Shown piece after piece: positions 1-12,511 of a stretch of DNA of 64,000 nt; within the stretch, counting starts at the first letter, position 1, and every line of letters starts with the position of its first letter. The position numbers and the translations under genes are program-made. The stretch comes from Anaspis maculata (Eukaryota; Arthropoda; Insecta; Coleoptera; Scraptiidae), in NCBI GenBank assembly GCA_949128115.1, contig OX421962.1, positions 56,771,787 through 56,835,786 of the forward strand. The letters are read 5' to 3'. The notes below the pieces were generated by a model, which was not told where the DNA came from, did not search any database, and was given only the letters and a program-made list of their open reading frames with translations.

Positions 1-3000
1 GAGAAATCACTTTTTATTGTTTTGTACATACAAGAGAATGTGAAGTTGGCATCTTTTGTGTCTTAACCTGTTATCTGGCATTCTCAAAATAGTATAACGA
101 AAGTCAGTTGTTTGGCTTCTCAATTTTGGGCTGATTAGTAGGCTAAGAAGTGGGTATTTTTCAACATCCAGTTCAGACTTACTGTTTTCAGTGTCCGACT
201 GAAGGTTATTGAAATCATTATCAGGGGTGGATAGACTGAACTATTTTTTAAACATTATGTCGAGAAAATCAATTCTAAACCGCGCATGAATAGTACACAA
301 ATTGTTTTTTTTTTCGGTCGGTCGAATTGTGATGCCCGTGCTAGACTAAACTATTTAGTATGAAAACAGCCTAAACAGGAAGAAGAAGACAGGCGACCAA
401 TGCCATCGAGATTCGCAATGGAATCACATCATCCCCATTTGAGTGATACAACAAAATTGGAAGATGGTTTGATAGGAGTTCTTGAACCGTCAACTTGACG
501 GGGCCCCCGGCGGCCCCCTTAAGGGGAGGCTTTTGTGATTCCCCTTCTAATATTGTTCGATAGGCCTTGTCCAGCCTTGTCGAACACTCATGCAAGAGGA
601 ATTCTCTGTATCATTGAATGCTGTATAGTAATGGCTACCAACCCCAGTAACATTCCGTGAATTAAGAACATCATAAGCAAACTTGAGGAAACTTTTGGAA
701 TCGGACCAAGGGGTTTTCAAGATTTCCTAACTGGAAAAACTGCAAATTTTTCACTTCCCATCTCGTGAGCAGATTTTTCTATTCGCCATTTTTTCAAACA
801 AGAGGTAGATGGTTCTTTAACTCTTTTCAACAATTTCTTTTCCAAATTTTCCGAGAGTTTTCCAGTTGAAAATGGAAAGCCTTCGAGACCGGAAACAAAT
901 GATGGAGCTTAAAATATTTAGTTGATGATTTTTACAATGAGATGATTTGAGAGTGACGTTGAGTTTCTTTCGGATCTTCAAATTTTACTGAAAATTATTT
1001 CTCCCCAAATCCTGATTGTACGTCATGCTTCTGATTCAAGAATTGACAAGTTGACTAGGTGTCTCCATTCTTTCGCCACTGTACATCACCACTCAACACC
1101 CGCCGGGAAAGTGACAGTGAAAAGCGAATAAAGTTGAAAAAAATTTCACCTAGAAAATTTGGTGGGCTAAATCTACGGCCTTTTATGCAGATCACGGGAT
1201 GCGCTTTGCTCCACTTCCACTGAGTCATAATTCACTTTGAGGAAAGATTTTCTGTCGTACAGTGTATTTTCCACCATGTTTCCTTTCGAACAGGCCACTG
1301 CCACTGTAAGACAGCATGTGTGTACCAGGTAAGCACGAAGTATTTGCCGAGAGCTCGTGTCTCCCGCGACGCATTTGTATCTACTTCATAAATATGGACG
1401 CGACGGTATTTTTGCAGGTTCCCTCGTAAATTCCATCACCTTATAGTTGAGGAGGGCATAATGGCGTAAAGAGTTATGCTCCAGTCGCTCTCCAGGAACT
1501 TATAAATCAGAATAATACTTGAAAGCATTATTGAACCATGCAGTGAATTTTGCTCGCGATTGAGGCCTTCAGGGAATTTATATTTGGAAAGGATCTGATG
1601 GGGAGAATTACATTTTAAAAGTAGATTACCGTCTGGCTGAGACTCCCGTATCGGAAAACACTTTCATTTTCTTAAAGTAATCCACTGCCATCAGGGTTTT
1701 CACAGAAGTCGGAGATGCAATTTTATACATCCATCGCATTTAATAATCACACCTTTCATTCCTAACAACCCCTCTCTTTGAATGCTGTAAGGCAGATACC
1801 TACCGTTATTTCTATTTCAGGGCAACTGGTATAATCAGAACGAAGTTAGGTATCGCCTTTCTATTGAGATAATTATGTTATGAATCATGCTAATTATTTA
1901 TTTGCTAATGTTAACGGTATCCTTGAGGACATCTGTTGACTGTTGTCAATCAGTGGCAATTTATTGGGGGTGGCATGGGGGGCATGGGCCCTCCCCCCCA
2001 TCGATATGCGATGATAATAATAGTAATAAAAAGGTATACCGGCAAAAGAACAGGCGCGCTCCGATAATGTTGAAAATTCAAAAATGTATAGGTACCTAAT
2101 TTCGTTGTATAATACGTAGTTTATAACGTTCTACCCTTCTGCACAATAATTACTATCCGCAATTTTAACTACCGATGGGGGCGCTGTAAACAAGATGGAG
2201 GACTGTAAGTTTTTCTGTCACCTGTCATCGTGCATTGTATAACGGTTGTATTTGTGGTATTTGGGTTATTTAACTATTGACCCCTATTTAACAAAAGTTC
2301 ATTTTCTTGAATAACTCGATCACCCATACGAGTATTTTGTCAATTCGCGCGATCGTCGAAGGCTATCTGACAGAAGTGACAGAACAGAAATGACGTAAAA
2401 ACTTGCAAACTAGGTTCGCCATTTCAGCCGCCAGGGGTCGTCTAGATTTTTAAAATCGCAAATTAGTCCAAATCACGATGTCCAAATCTTTGCTGTTTAT
2501 TGATGGATTGAGGCATTTTGTCTGCATTCTCACGTAAAAAAAATCTTCTTGTGTTTTGACACTGTCTGCGGTTTTAAGTTTCTTTTGTATTTTGTCTGAA
2601 CGGGCACTCGAGGCACCAAAAGGAATTGAAGTAGGCTGCCACAATTTCGAACTTGTCCAAATCGATTAATCGTCCAAAAATTGTGTCGTTTCAAGTAATC
2701 CTTGTGCATGGTCTTGAACGAACACTATGTGCATCCGTGCGTTTTGGCTCCATTCATCAACAAATGATATTTTGAATATCATAACTTTGTGTATCTGATA
2801 TGTACTACGTTTGGTGCAAGAAAAAGCTTTCGTACGAGCTTTCGCACAATTCTCCAAATGTCTGACGAAAAGTTTTGTCGAAAAACATTCGCACGAGTGT
2901 TTTTATCCTGAATAGAAATCAATGCACTGTGTTTGTTTCGAGTGTTTGTATACTAACAGCGAATGTAGATATTATTCGCGTTCGACCATTCAAACACCCC

Positions 3001-3495
3001 AGCACACAACAGTGAACACCCATACCGATATCCAGTCGCCCAACAACACCTATTTTGAGCTATTACGCTCATTGCTTTTGCGTCGGTCAGTTTTATTTAT
3101 TTCTCTTGATTTTGTGAGGTTGTGAGGTCAACAGTGACAACGTCGATTTGGAGATATTTTTCCAGTTTGGTTGGCATGAGTAATAACATCGCACGCGCAC
3201 TTTCAAGACTTATTTTGTTAACATCATTGTGAACATGCTATCACCATCGCCATTACGTTACGCCATTACGTTACGTTACCATTAAAATCATTGTGCGCGA
3301 GCTAGTACGCAGCTGCTAGTAGTGCGCTGGCGTTGAAAAGAATTGCTGCGCGAAACGTTTGTTCCCACTCGAGACGTACATACATTTTTGCAGAATTTGC
3401 TGTTCTTTTCTGCTGATAAGGCGAATTCTTATTATATGATTACACTTTTCAGAAGTTAGGAATGATTAACGACCTGAACCTAAATTTTGACGACA
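1..3495. other. Gene-free flank, no recognised element
   Basis: I see no gene here. The open frames are short, overlap on both strands and show no domain motif. Small local structures are a C/G-rich palindromic patch near 493-535, a G-run/C-run stem near 1966-1998, and a short ATTACGTTACG-type tandem repeat near 3253-3282. Sequence around 2165-2215 resembles a 5' leader but nothing follows it. Most likely intergenic or intronic DNA. Confidence 0.5.
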
Positions 3496-3871
3496 ATGAC
3501 ATTAAGTATCAATTTAATTCTGGGAGGAATTAGCGATCCCCACATAAAGTTCTCTGTAAAAACGGCTAATATCCCCGCTAATATCACAAGGCCCGAACAA
3601 TTAGCAAATTATTTGAAAACGTTCGATGGAGTTCAGCTCGCTCGTGAACCAGCTCAAGGTAATTTCTCTCTTAACCCCAAAGCGCCCGAAGCAACCGTTG
3701 CAAACCGCAGTGCACTAGTTTGCTTTCACTGCAAGCGAAAGGGCATATGCGTAGGTTTTGCCCTTATAGCGTGAACTCCAACCATTCTTCCTCTACCTCT
3801 CCAAGCCCCCTGCACCATCTACAAGATGAAGACATGGAAACCACCAGGCTACCTACACCCGGTAAATAAAG
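3496..3871 (+). pseudogene. gag-like retroelement fragment with frameshifted CCHC zinc knuckle
   Basis: An ATG at 3496 opens a frame of about 80 codons running up to a zinc knuckle. The first two cysteines (CFHC, 3721-3732) are in this frame. The matching His and last Cys (HMRRFC) are in another frame from 3744, so one base has been lost between about 3741 and 3744. Across the shift the spacing is exactly C-X2-C-X4-H-X4-C, the retroelement Gag nucleocapsid knuckle. The second frame runs on through a Ser/Pro-rich tail to a stop at 3869-3871, which overlaps an AATAAA (3866-3871). No protease, reverse transcriptase or LTR was found nearby, so this is an isolated fragment. The knuckle spacing is direct evidence; the class (Ty3, BEL or other) is not resolved. 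Some cellular proteins also carry CCHC knuckles. Confidence 0.6.
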
Positions 3872-3880
3872 TTGAAGTTG

Positions 3881-4046
3881 AGGTGCGTTCAGTCAGCTTA
3901 TTTAGCCGCAAGTTTTAATTTCAGTCGTAGGCGCAGCATCGCTTATTGGCTGATCTGAGGAGGCTGGTTCATGACAGCCAATGAGCATCGCTGCGCTTAC
4001 GACTAAAACTAAAACTTGCGGCTAAATAAGCTGACTGAACGCATCT
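3881..4046. mobile_element. Foldback MITE, 166 bp
   Basis: Two arms of about 72 bp are inverted copies: the left begins AGGTGCGTTCAGTCAGC and the right ends GCTGACTGAACGCATCT, with about 90% identity through TATTGGCTG/CAGCCAAT and a loop of some 20 bp. A possible 3-bp TSD, TTG, lies directly on both sides (3878-3880 and 4047-4049). It sits just after the stop and poly(A) signal of the gag-like fragment. Non-coding; superfamily not assignable. Confidence 0.75.
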
Positions 4047-5006
4047 TTGCAATCCCCTTCCACACAATCCACATTCACCACTTGTGCCATTTCCCTAAAT
4101 CTTCCCAAGGCCTTTTCCTTGTCATTGACGCTTTCCTGAATTCCTCTTGATTCGTCCACTTGCTCCTCATCAGACGTCATCTGATGAAGTCTGAATCTCG
4201 ACACAAAATCCTTAACTACATAATTACCTATACCATTAAAAACAAAATGATATTTTCATCTTTCTTTCATCTCACGTCCATCGACTCATTCTTTTGTTTA
4301 TTTTCCACCAATTAAATATATACCTTTTGAAGTTTTTGATTTTTGGTTTCAACTTGGACAGTATACGTTCACAAGAGTAACATGTCTGTGTCAGTTAAGT
4401 CTGTATCAGTCCCGGTAACAGGCTATTGGGCTCCTAAAAAAATATGGGGTAATTGAAACGGAAAAAAGGTTGACAAACATTCAATGGAATCCCATCAAAA
4501 GCTCTATATCTCTTTATCTTTATTTTTGAGGGAGAAATATTAATACCCTGCGTATACAGCCTTAAGCGAAACATTTTTCTCTTGGATTTCAACATCACCG
4601 GCAAGAAGGTAGAACTCATACCTCGAGACGGCTCTTAAATTTCCGGTTCATCTCTTTAATTTACAGACTGACCTTAAAAAAAAAACACTTTTTGGTGTTA
4701 CATGCAGTTCTAACTTTCTTAGTGGCTGACCGATTTTCGAGATTCCAGGCTCATTCTAAAGCCAAAGCTTCAGGTAAGATCATATGATCAAAATCAATAA
4801 CTCAAGGTAAAAAGTAAAAATACAGGATTGCATAAAAAGTGACCAAAACCTGAACTGCTCTTGGAATCTTCTGTTGTTACTAAATTTGTCAAAGTTTAAC
4901 AAGTCACGTCTCGATACTGATCTCATGTGATATAATGTCCAAATGTGTTCGGGTGTGTGTATTAATTATCATTGCTCCAAATCCGCATTATTTGTGAATT
5001 GATGTG
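4047..5006. other. Gene-free spacer
   Basis: No gene or element recognised. A minus-strand frame (4022-4204) reads as acidic, protein-like sequence, but its 3' end runs into the foldback MITE and no family is recognised. The rest is AT-rich. Confidence 0.4.
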
Positions 5007-5169
5007 CGTACAGTCATAGCCTATTAAAAACGCGTACAAGTTTTGACACGGGGTGTACTGATTTGATTGATTTTGGCTATCTTGTCACTGACACCGGGCC
5101 AAAATTAATCAAATCAGTACACTCCGTGTAAAAAGCTTATACGCGTTTTTATTGGGCAATGACCGTACG
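5007..5169. mobile_element. Hairpin MITE, first of a tandem pair
   Basis: The left arm from CGTACAGTCAT and the right arm ending ATGACCGTACG pair over about 70 bp, including AAAAACGCGTA and GTGTACTGATTTGAT. The loop contains TTGTCACTGACA. The right terminal CGTACG is also the left terminus of the next hairpin. Non-coding. Confidence 0.75.
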
Positions 5170-5325
5170 ATCGCACGCAAAATAAACGGAGACAGTGTTT
5201 CGCGCGGAGTGTACCGATTTTATGAATTTTGGCTTGGTGTCACAGTGACAAGAAGGCTAAAATTCATTAAATCAGTACACTCCGCGCGAAACACTGTCTC
5301 CGTTTATTTTGCGTGCGATCGTACG
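5164..5325. mobile_element. Near-perfect hairpin MITE, second of a tandem pair
   Basis: The first 51 bases, starting CGTACGATCGCACGC, are an exact reverse complement of the last 51. The pairing continues with a few mismatches to arms of about 72 bp. The loop contains GTGTCACAGTGACA. The inner core (GTGTACTGATTT..GAATTTT) is shared with the preceding hairpin, so the two are diverged paralogues in direct tandem. The exact arms suggest youth or gene conversion. Confidence 0.8.
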
Positions 5326-5676
5326 TCGAACGATGAAACTAAGTTTTGTCAAATTCACTGGCAGTACCTGCGCAGACAGCTTTTTTGGTCTCCCGTAAAA
5401 AGGCATGATATGAGTGTCTTGATATAAAGGCTTGAAATACAGTAGAGTAGAACTGAATTATTGTGTCTCTTACATAGGTTTATGACCACCATTGCTACTC
5501 TTTTTTTGTGTAAACACGTAATAATTCTCAACAATAGTAGTTTACAATACGAGTTGGCTGTTACATAAGTGGTTTTCAGACACGAAGCCAAAATTTGAAA
5601 TCTGTAAGAGGCTGAGTGTCGGAAAGCATCTTGTGTAACAAGCCACGAGTGTTGTACAACATTTTACGTGTTTGTT

Positions 5677-7351
5677 CAATGGAGTTCGGGCATCACTTAA
5701 TTTGGAGGACCAACAAACAAACGAACAGACCCGCGCGCGCTTGACAACCAACGTCAAAACATAACCTATTTGTAACCAACAAATTTGAAGATGGTCTTAC
5801 TCGATTTATTTTCCTTGTGTGCTTTGTAGAGCCAGGTGTGTACCTACAGTGTGATTCAAAGGTTCGTCGTTGTCGATGATAGCCTTTGTGGCGGTTTTTG
5901 CGAAAATGAAAGGCGAATATTTCCATAGATTTGAGGCTTGAAAGGGGGCCCGAGGCAGGCTATCTTACAAAAATCCGCGTGTTTGGCGAGGTTGCTATCT
6001 ACACAGTCATGGATTCTGAATTTCTGAATGTTCCGATGACCTCGCAATGTTTCCCAAGATAACTACAGCGGCATCCTGGATTTCTCATTTTCAAGCGTTG
6101 TTCCCATACCTGACGGAGAACCGAGGACTTCAAAAGTTTGAAAAGCTGATCAAAAAGAACTTCAGCATCGATTTTATCACTTACTTTATTATTTGAGTAT
6201 AATTTTGTCACACCGAATTTCTTTAAACAAACCAATTTTAATAAATCTAATGAATATCTACATCTGTTTATTTTTGCTTTCTATGTTTAAATCTATGTTA
6301 GATAAAAGTACCACAGAATAGGGAAATAACTGCAAACGGAGTCCTTTGTTGGGCAACATCCTTATTGGAGGATTTCCCTTTCCACGATCTCTTCTTGACT
6401 GATGTAGCCAATTTCCTTGTGTTCGGCAAGAGTTCACCTTTGACAATTTTCTCTCTCAGAAGAAATCTATGTCCCTCGATGCCTCTGAAACAGCATAGGG
6501 TAACTTCAACTTCCAGTATGTTTTTCCACCTGCACAACAAATCGAGTATTATAAATTGCCTATAATTTATAATAATATGCATACTTTGTCACAGAGACTC
6601 CTTCCAATTTTAAAACATTGTGATCAATAATTGCATGCAGCAGTGAAATTCTGAACACAACACTACAGCTGTGATGATAGCAACCATGCATCACATTCAA
6701 AATGTGCACCAGGATTCTGGTCGTCGTTGTCACAGAAGCTACCGTGTCATCTGTTTGGAACCCCGCTGTCGAGGCATGAGTAGAAATTATGTCTCTGGTT
6801 GGATCATCACTGCAAGAGTTATTTTCCTTTTCGCTGGGGCTGGGAGTGCAAGACCTACAAAAAGAGATAATTATGCAAAACATGTAAGTAAGGACTTTAT
6901 TATTGTAAGGTGCTGCACAGTGTGGGTAGTTACCTTGGTATGAACAAGAGCTGATGGTTCACTAGACAGAATTATACTACACATCATGACTGTGTAGAGA
7001 GCAATCCCGCCCAACAAGCGGATTTTTGCAAGATAGCCTGCCTCGGGCGGCCCCTCTTTCAAGCCTTCAAATCCATGAAAATATTTGCCTACCGTTTTCG
7101 CAAATATTACGACGAATCCTTGAATGCACACAGTAGGTACACATCTGGATCTGTCTGTACGAAGCACATCGACACCACAAAACAAAAATAAAACGAGTAA
7201 ACGACCGACCGGACTTCAAATTTGTAGGTTATAGAGGTTATGTTGATTGTTGGTCCTCCAAATTAACGCTTGACAGCTGTCATTCTGTCAAACGCGGGTT
7301 TGTTCGTTTGTCTGTTGGTCCTCCAAATTAAGTGATGCCCGAACTCCATTG
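5677..7351. mobile_element. 1.7 kb DNA element with long (about 330 bp) terminal inverted repeats
   Basis: The left end CAATGGAGTTCGGGCATCAC and the right end GTGATGCCCGAACTCCATTG are exact inverted copies. Similarity continues inward: the GAGGCAGGCTATCTTRCAAAAATCCGC block at about 5955-5985 pairs with its inverse at about 7013-7043. The right arm has a tandem repeat of the subterminal TTGGTCCTCCAAATTA (about 7248 and 7314). A 15-bp word, TTTTACGTGTTTGTT, just outside the left end recurs inverted at 7476-7490, so the true right end may lie there with an insertion between. No clean TSD was found. The interior carries minus-strand, exon-like open segments. Superfamily unknown. Confidence 0.7.
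6298..7185 (-). pseudogene. Possible spliced minus-strand gene remnant inside the long-TIR element
   Basis: Three minus-strand segments look like exons. The first is open over 7185-6929 and ends at a GT dinucleotide after ACCAAG. The second follows a pyrimidine-rich TTTTTGTAG acceptor near 6856 and encodes a Ser/Thr-rich, acidic stretch. The third follows TTGTTGTGCAG near 6534 and encodes a basic stretch rich in Arg and Lys. No transposase motif is visible, and frames and splice phase were not confirmed. It may be the element's own decayed gene or a captured host gene. Confidence 0.25.
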
Positions 7352-9956
7352 CAAACTCAATTTTTTTTTTGTGACTTTTGAGGTTATTTTGACAAGTGTC
7401 AACTTAAATATATAATCTGAATTATCCATAATATACAACTTATATAAAAGTCATTACATCTTATGTATTACCACAACAAACACGTAAAAGACCTTTTTGT
7501 CTTTCGACAGCTTATTGTTAATGAGTACCAAGTTATCTAGAAAAAGTCAAAATAGTTTTTCGTTGAAGTCAAATCCAGAGCTTTTTATGTTGCAGAATTC
7601 TCACAGGCTGCGAAAGACATAAAGAAGAATAAGTGTGATGAGTAGCTAGCTTTAACTTGGCTAATAATTAATCATATTTATTACATACACGATTTTAATC
7701 TGATGCAGCTTTTATGCCACTAACAATGCAGCATAATATTTGTACTATAAAATGAAAAGCAAAGAAATAGTAATATTTTGTTGAAGATCCCTGTTAACAC
7801 AACAATACTAGGCTGCAGAGTGGGGTCGTATTGCATTTGCAGTTATCTAATGATTAGTAATCAGGTTCCCATCTCCACAGAGTTTTTCGTTACAATTATT
7901 GGGTCATCATATTCTAATTGGATGACGTAAAAGTGCGTACGTAACCTTCATGATCTTATTACAAGAAAGTAGTGTTTGATTACTTTTTTTTTTGCTGAGT
8001 GACGCGTCCTCTGAACAACATCAATAATTATTTCGCATCAAATAATGAATAGATGGCGAGGTACACCTTACGCTACATTTACGTAGAAATTTCCTAGGCA
8101 TAAAATACCTGGCAGAGCCATTTGGCACCTCTGCGATATGCGTGCGTGACATTATTATAATTCCCTTGCATTGGTTAGGGCTCGAATGCTCGAATCGAAA
8201 CCCTCACAACCGATCCACATATCCGGTAGGGCACACGGTTGGTAGGCCTTCTATGTAAGGCCTACAAAATATGTAAATTTTTGTTCCATGTTCCATTCTG
8301 CGAAACTTACATAGTGCAATAATTGAGACATTACGTGGAACCGAAGAACTATATAAGCAATAAATAAGAATCGCAATAATTATGTCGATTCAAAAGAACA
8401 AACCCAACGCAACCCCTGTTCACCCCGATCCCTAATCAGTCTGTTTCAGTCTCATTGTGTATTCAAATCATCGCAAACAACAATTTGGCGTAATTCATCA
8501 TTAACGGGAAACTTCGGAATAATGCGAGGCACATAAATCACCAACAAATGATACAACACACCCCTGCTGGCTCGGAGGAGCTGTCTCCCGGATATCCATC
8601 CAGCCGCCGTTCCTGCTGTTGCTACAGTCTTGCCACCTCCACCACCACCACTACCCATACCTCCATCCTGAAGAGGGTGCCCGTCTGGGCCCTGACGCCT
8701 GTCTTTAGACTTCGTTTCTCACCAGTCATCCCGACATCAATAATTTAGCACCCGGCACAAGTGATACGCGCCGCCACCGTGCATTTTGAGCTGATGCTCC
8801 TTCCAGTCCCGTCCCTCCACCCCTTGCCTCTTCCTCCAACTCCATTATCTTATTAATTGGGGACTCTCTTGTCTCCTTCAATAATTCACCGTTCGCAGAC
8901 GTTATGTCGAAATCTTTCGCATCTTTCGATATTAATCCGTCATTTATTAAGTTGAACGATCAGGATGATGATGACGATGAGAAGAAGGAAGTGCAGGAAA
9001 GGGGAAGGGAGGGGGTCGTGATGGATTAAATCGCCGCTGATACTTGCAGCAGCAAATGCGCACTCCGGTGTCTTACTAATTAATTATTAATTAATGACGG
9101 AGTTTGTTAAATTGAGCGTTCAGTAATAATCGGCCTGTAATTAATAGACGTTCATTACAATTACGTACTTGGGTATGCATAGAGTTATCGAGTTTGCAGC
9201 GCCGTAGACAGAAAGCCTTCCCAAAGAGAAGTGCACTCCTAAGCAGTGCAGTTATGCAGTTATTGCAGCAATCTCTGCTTGAAATGGTTGCGGGACTTCC
9301 GGGTGCGGGTAAGATGGCTTGAGCGTTTTTGACGAGCTGGAAAGGTATACGTATAAAAGGTCTAACCCTCGAGAATCGGAAGGGGAAGGCAGTCCCTCCA
9401 AAGTAGAGCAGCAGCAGCAGCTCCTCCAATGCTCACAATGACGGAGACTGCGTTTGCGTTGACCAGTACCTATGCAGCAGCACCCAGCACCTATGGCACT
9501 ATGAAGCAAGGACGGACATCATTGACAATGACATGATTTTTCTACGGAATTCCAGGGAAAAAATGATATCAACTAGTCGCAGTGAGCGGCTTCGTCGAAT
9601 TCGACAGTTTTAAAAATCCTTCTCAAACACTTTTTTTCTAGGAGGAAAATTATACAGGAGTCGGAGGAGCCCATTAAAAAAATGATCCCGTAGCGCAACG
9701 TCGATTCTACATACGCATGAGATGAAAGGTAATTGATGCAGCGTCTGCTCCAACGGAAAAGGGAAGTATGATTAGAGCATAGCAATATTTAGTTGTTTTT
9801 TTCATTATAAAGTGAACATGTGTAGGCCATTGTAATCTATGATCCATCCTAAGTCCCAAAAAGTCAATAGCATCGATCATAATTAAGCCGAAGTAGGTGA
9901 TCTTCTTTTCGTTAGGAAAATTTCATGATCTGTGTCTTTTCTATGTTCAACTTTAA
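7352..9956. other. Gene-free stretch
   Basis: No gene recognised. It holds a short hairpin (GTAGGCCTTC / GAAGGCCTAC type) near 8240-8268, AT-palindromic text near 9077-9097, and C-rich text at 8540-8860 whose frames on both strands are low-complexity (poly-Gly or Thr). Probably intergenic or intronic. Confidence 0.4.
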
Positions 9957-10459
9957 AGGTGCCCATACACTACGCATGCAAGCACGCGAGCAAGCACGTT
10001 CAGGTAAGTCCGCGCGCAAGTTCGAAACGTGTTTTTGACCACACACTATTCAGGCCGAAATTCAGACAAGTGCGTCAAGATTTGTCAGTTCAGTCAAAAA
10101 CGAGGTTAAAAAGCTGTCAAAATGAACAAAAAATAATTTTATTTACATAATTCAATCAACTCCCTCAGGACGGCTTCTTGCTTTCTGGACCATCTTGCCA
10201 TTTTTGAGGATCCTGCCGCTGAGTGATACAAAAATATGCAGAATATGTCCAGCTGGGCTTGGCACGAAGGGAAATCTGAACATACACACACACACTCACC
10301 TTCGCACTTGCTCTAAAAATCAGTCGTTGACAGATTCGCTTCGAGCCGTGCCTAGAACTGAACGCGCCGTCAGTTTTGACACATACACACTGATACTTGC
10401 ATGCGAGCCTAGACCTGTGCAGGTAAGTCTTAGCACTTGCATGCGTGTGTATGGGCCAC
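9957..10459. mobile_element. 503-bp TIR element, PIF/Harbinger- or piggyBac-like
   Basis: The left end AGGTGCCCATACACTACGC and right end GCGTGTGTATGGGCCAC form TIRs that share CCCATACAC and ACGCATGCAAG. The element is flanked by TTAA at 9953-9956 and 10460-10463; a TTA duplication is also possible. On the minus strand a 20-codon frame (10201-10139) starts like a Myb/SANT helix (WSRKQEAVLRELIELCK) and stops at once. That is compatible with the Myb-like accessory protein of Harbinger elements, but it is very short. The TSD fits either superfamily. Confidence 0.6.
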
Positions 10460-12033
10460 TTAAGAGGGCGCATACACGTGACGTTTATAATTTTTCAAAG
10501 GCATTTTCAGGCGTATTTCTCAACTGAACGCAAAACTATTTGGCACGAACACGGCAGTAATCATCCTCCAGGGTATGAAACAATGATCTTATCATTTTCT
10601 TCACTGCTTTTTGAATAAATCGCTAATAAGCAAAAACTGAATTCTTTTTTTCCTGGGTCGGGATTTAACGTTTAGCAAATGAACAGTATTTCAATCCCTA
10701 GGTCACTTTTTGCTGAAACTTACTGTAAAAGGTCATCAAACGAAATTGCTTGGTTTTTGAGATCATGCCTTTGCAAAAAGTAGATGCACTCCGAAATTTT
10801 TTCAACACTCAACAGTTTGGCTACTGTCTGACAGGTGTCGCTGCACCAGGACATCCCTGAGGTAACTCGGATATTCCTTGCTGGCAAGTTTTATTTACCT
10901 CGATTGACAGGTATTGCCAAAAATTAAGGTTAAGAGCGACTGTCATTGTCAATTATACCTTAAAATAAAAGCAAGAAGACCATAATACATCGGTTTTATT
11001 AGGTACCTACAAAAATTCATTCAGAGGTGTCGTACTCGTAAGTATCCTGGTCAACACAGGGTAAAAAGTTGTCCATGAATGAGAATAATCCTCACAGTGC
11101 GTGACATTGTCCCACTGACCGACACGTTTAATTACAGGGCATCTCCCTACTACACTTTCTGATTTCTTGTTTTGCGTTTATAATAATAGGTACCAAACAC
11201 AACACAACACCACACCAGAATCCAGTCACAACACATCTTTGCCGGTCCAAAAGTAGCTGCAAAATTAAGCAATAAATTAGCTCTCATTTCAGATTTCTAG
11301 CATTCGAAATTTACCTGCAACTTTAATAATTGGAATATCAATAATTTTCTTGAAACGCGGCAACAAGCTGAGCAGAAAGCACCCTTGTTGAGTTGAGAGC
11401 CTTTGTTGAGGGCAAAACACGACGCGACTGTGACACAAATTGGAAATTTCAGGGGTTGACGAGCTGACGCCTGACGACACTGACGTGTATGTGTCAACTG
11501 ACTGCGATCACTCGATGTCGATGATAGCCACACTTGTGAGCAGGGACTTGTGAGCAAGCTCGTGGCAAGCTCCTAGGCTTTGACATTGCTTCTGATGGCC
11601 TTTGAGGCCTTCTTCGTTTTTTGAGACGCTCTCTTTGTCTCCGTCGTCGGCATGGTCGTCGGCAGGGGTGGTCGAGTCAGATTGTTAGAGCCGTGCCTGT
11701 TAGACAGAGACCAAAGAGACGAAGACGAAGTAATTTTGCTAGATGCAAATAAAAGATGGCGCCAGTATATGCAGCGTTTTGCAGCGATCTCAAACTATTC
11801 AAATACAAAATCAAAGCAGTCTCATGTCACGAACGAGCATGACAAGTTTCAAACTTTTTTAAAACGGTTGTTCGGAGTGTTGTTTTTCTTCGAAATCGAT
11901 ACAAGGTGAATGAAAATGGACAATAATGGATGCTACATCCGTGCAAAACAGTATCACAGAAGGTATGCTAATGAATTGAAAATTCCATGAACCTCTGAGC
12001 GAACTCCTACAAACGGTCCAAGTTTCATATTGC
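10460..12033. other. Gene-free stretch
   Basis: No gene recognised. At 11739-11764 the words GATGCAAATAA and GATGGCGC occur; nearly the same 24 bases recur at 13925-13950 in the same orientation, possibly the ends or shared subterminal part of an unrecognised element. The frames at 11289-11909 have no motif. Confidence 0.35.
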
Positions 12034-12511
12034 GAATGTTACAGATATTTCAACCACGGAAAAGGACTAGGACTGTGAATACCTACTTGTGGTGTTCCTG
12101 GATGCAATTCAAAGAACAAAGACCTCTAGGTGCCCCGAGACCTATCCCAACTTCCAATTCCCCATCCCAGAACAAATATTCGCAGCAGCTCTTGAAACGG
12201 AAATCAACAAGTACGAGCATATATAGAACTTTGAACATGCTTCCGACATGTCCGACAAAATAATTTTCAAATGGAGAGCTCTTTGCATGGAACACAAAGT
12301 CAGATGACTTCAAACTAGATGCACAAAAAATCATAGCTTTAAAGAAGAAGCCGTACATACCGAGCTGCAGCTTACAGCACAGGTATTTCAAAATCATACC
12401 AAACATTTTGCGATCAACTCTAGGTACTCAAATGCTGTATTTTTGGAATTTCAGAAAACACTCAAAGGAGACCACTACGTTATACCTATTATGCTGTTCT
12501 TCCAATATTGA
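12034..12511 (+). pseudogene. Candidate eroded coding segment, family unknown
   Basis: One reading frame runs about 157 codons to the stop at 12509-12511 with only three internal stops (near 12067, 12214 and 12304). It reads like a soluble protein, for example EYLLVVFLDAIQ followed later by FAAALETEINKYEH. No family is recognised, and the opposite strand is also partly open, so this is weak evidence. Confidence 0.25.
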
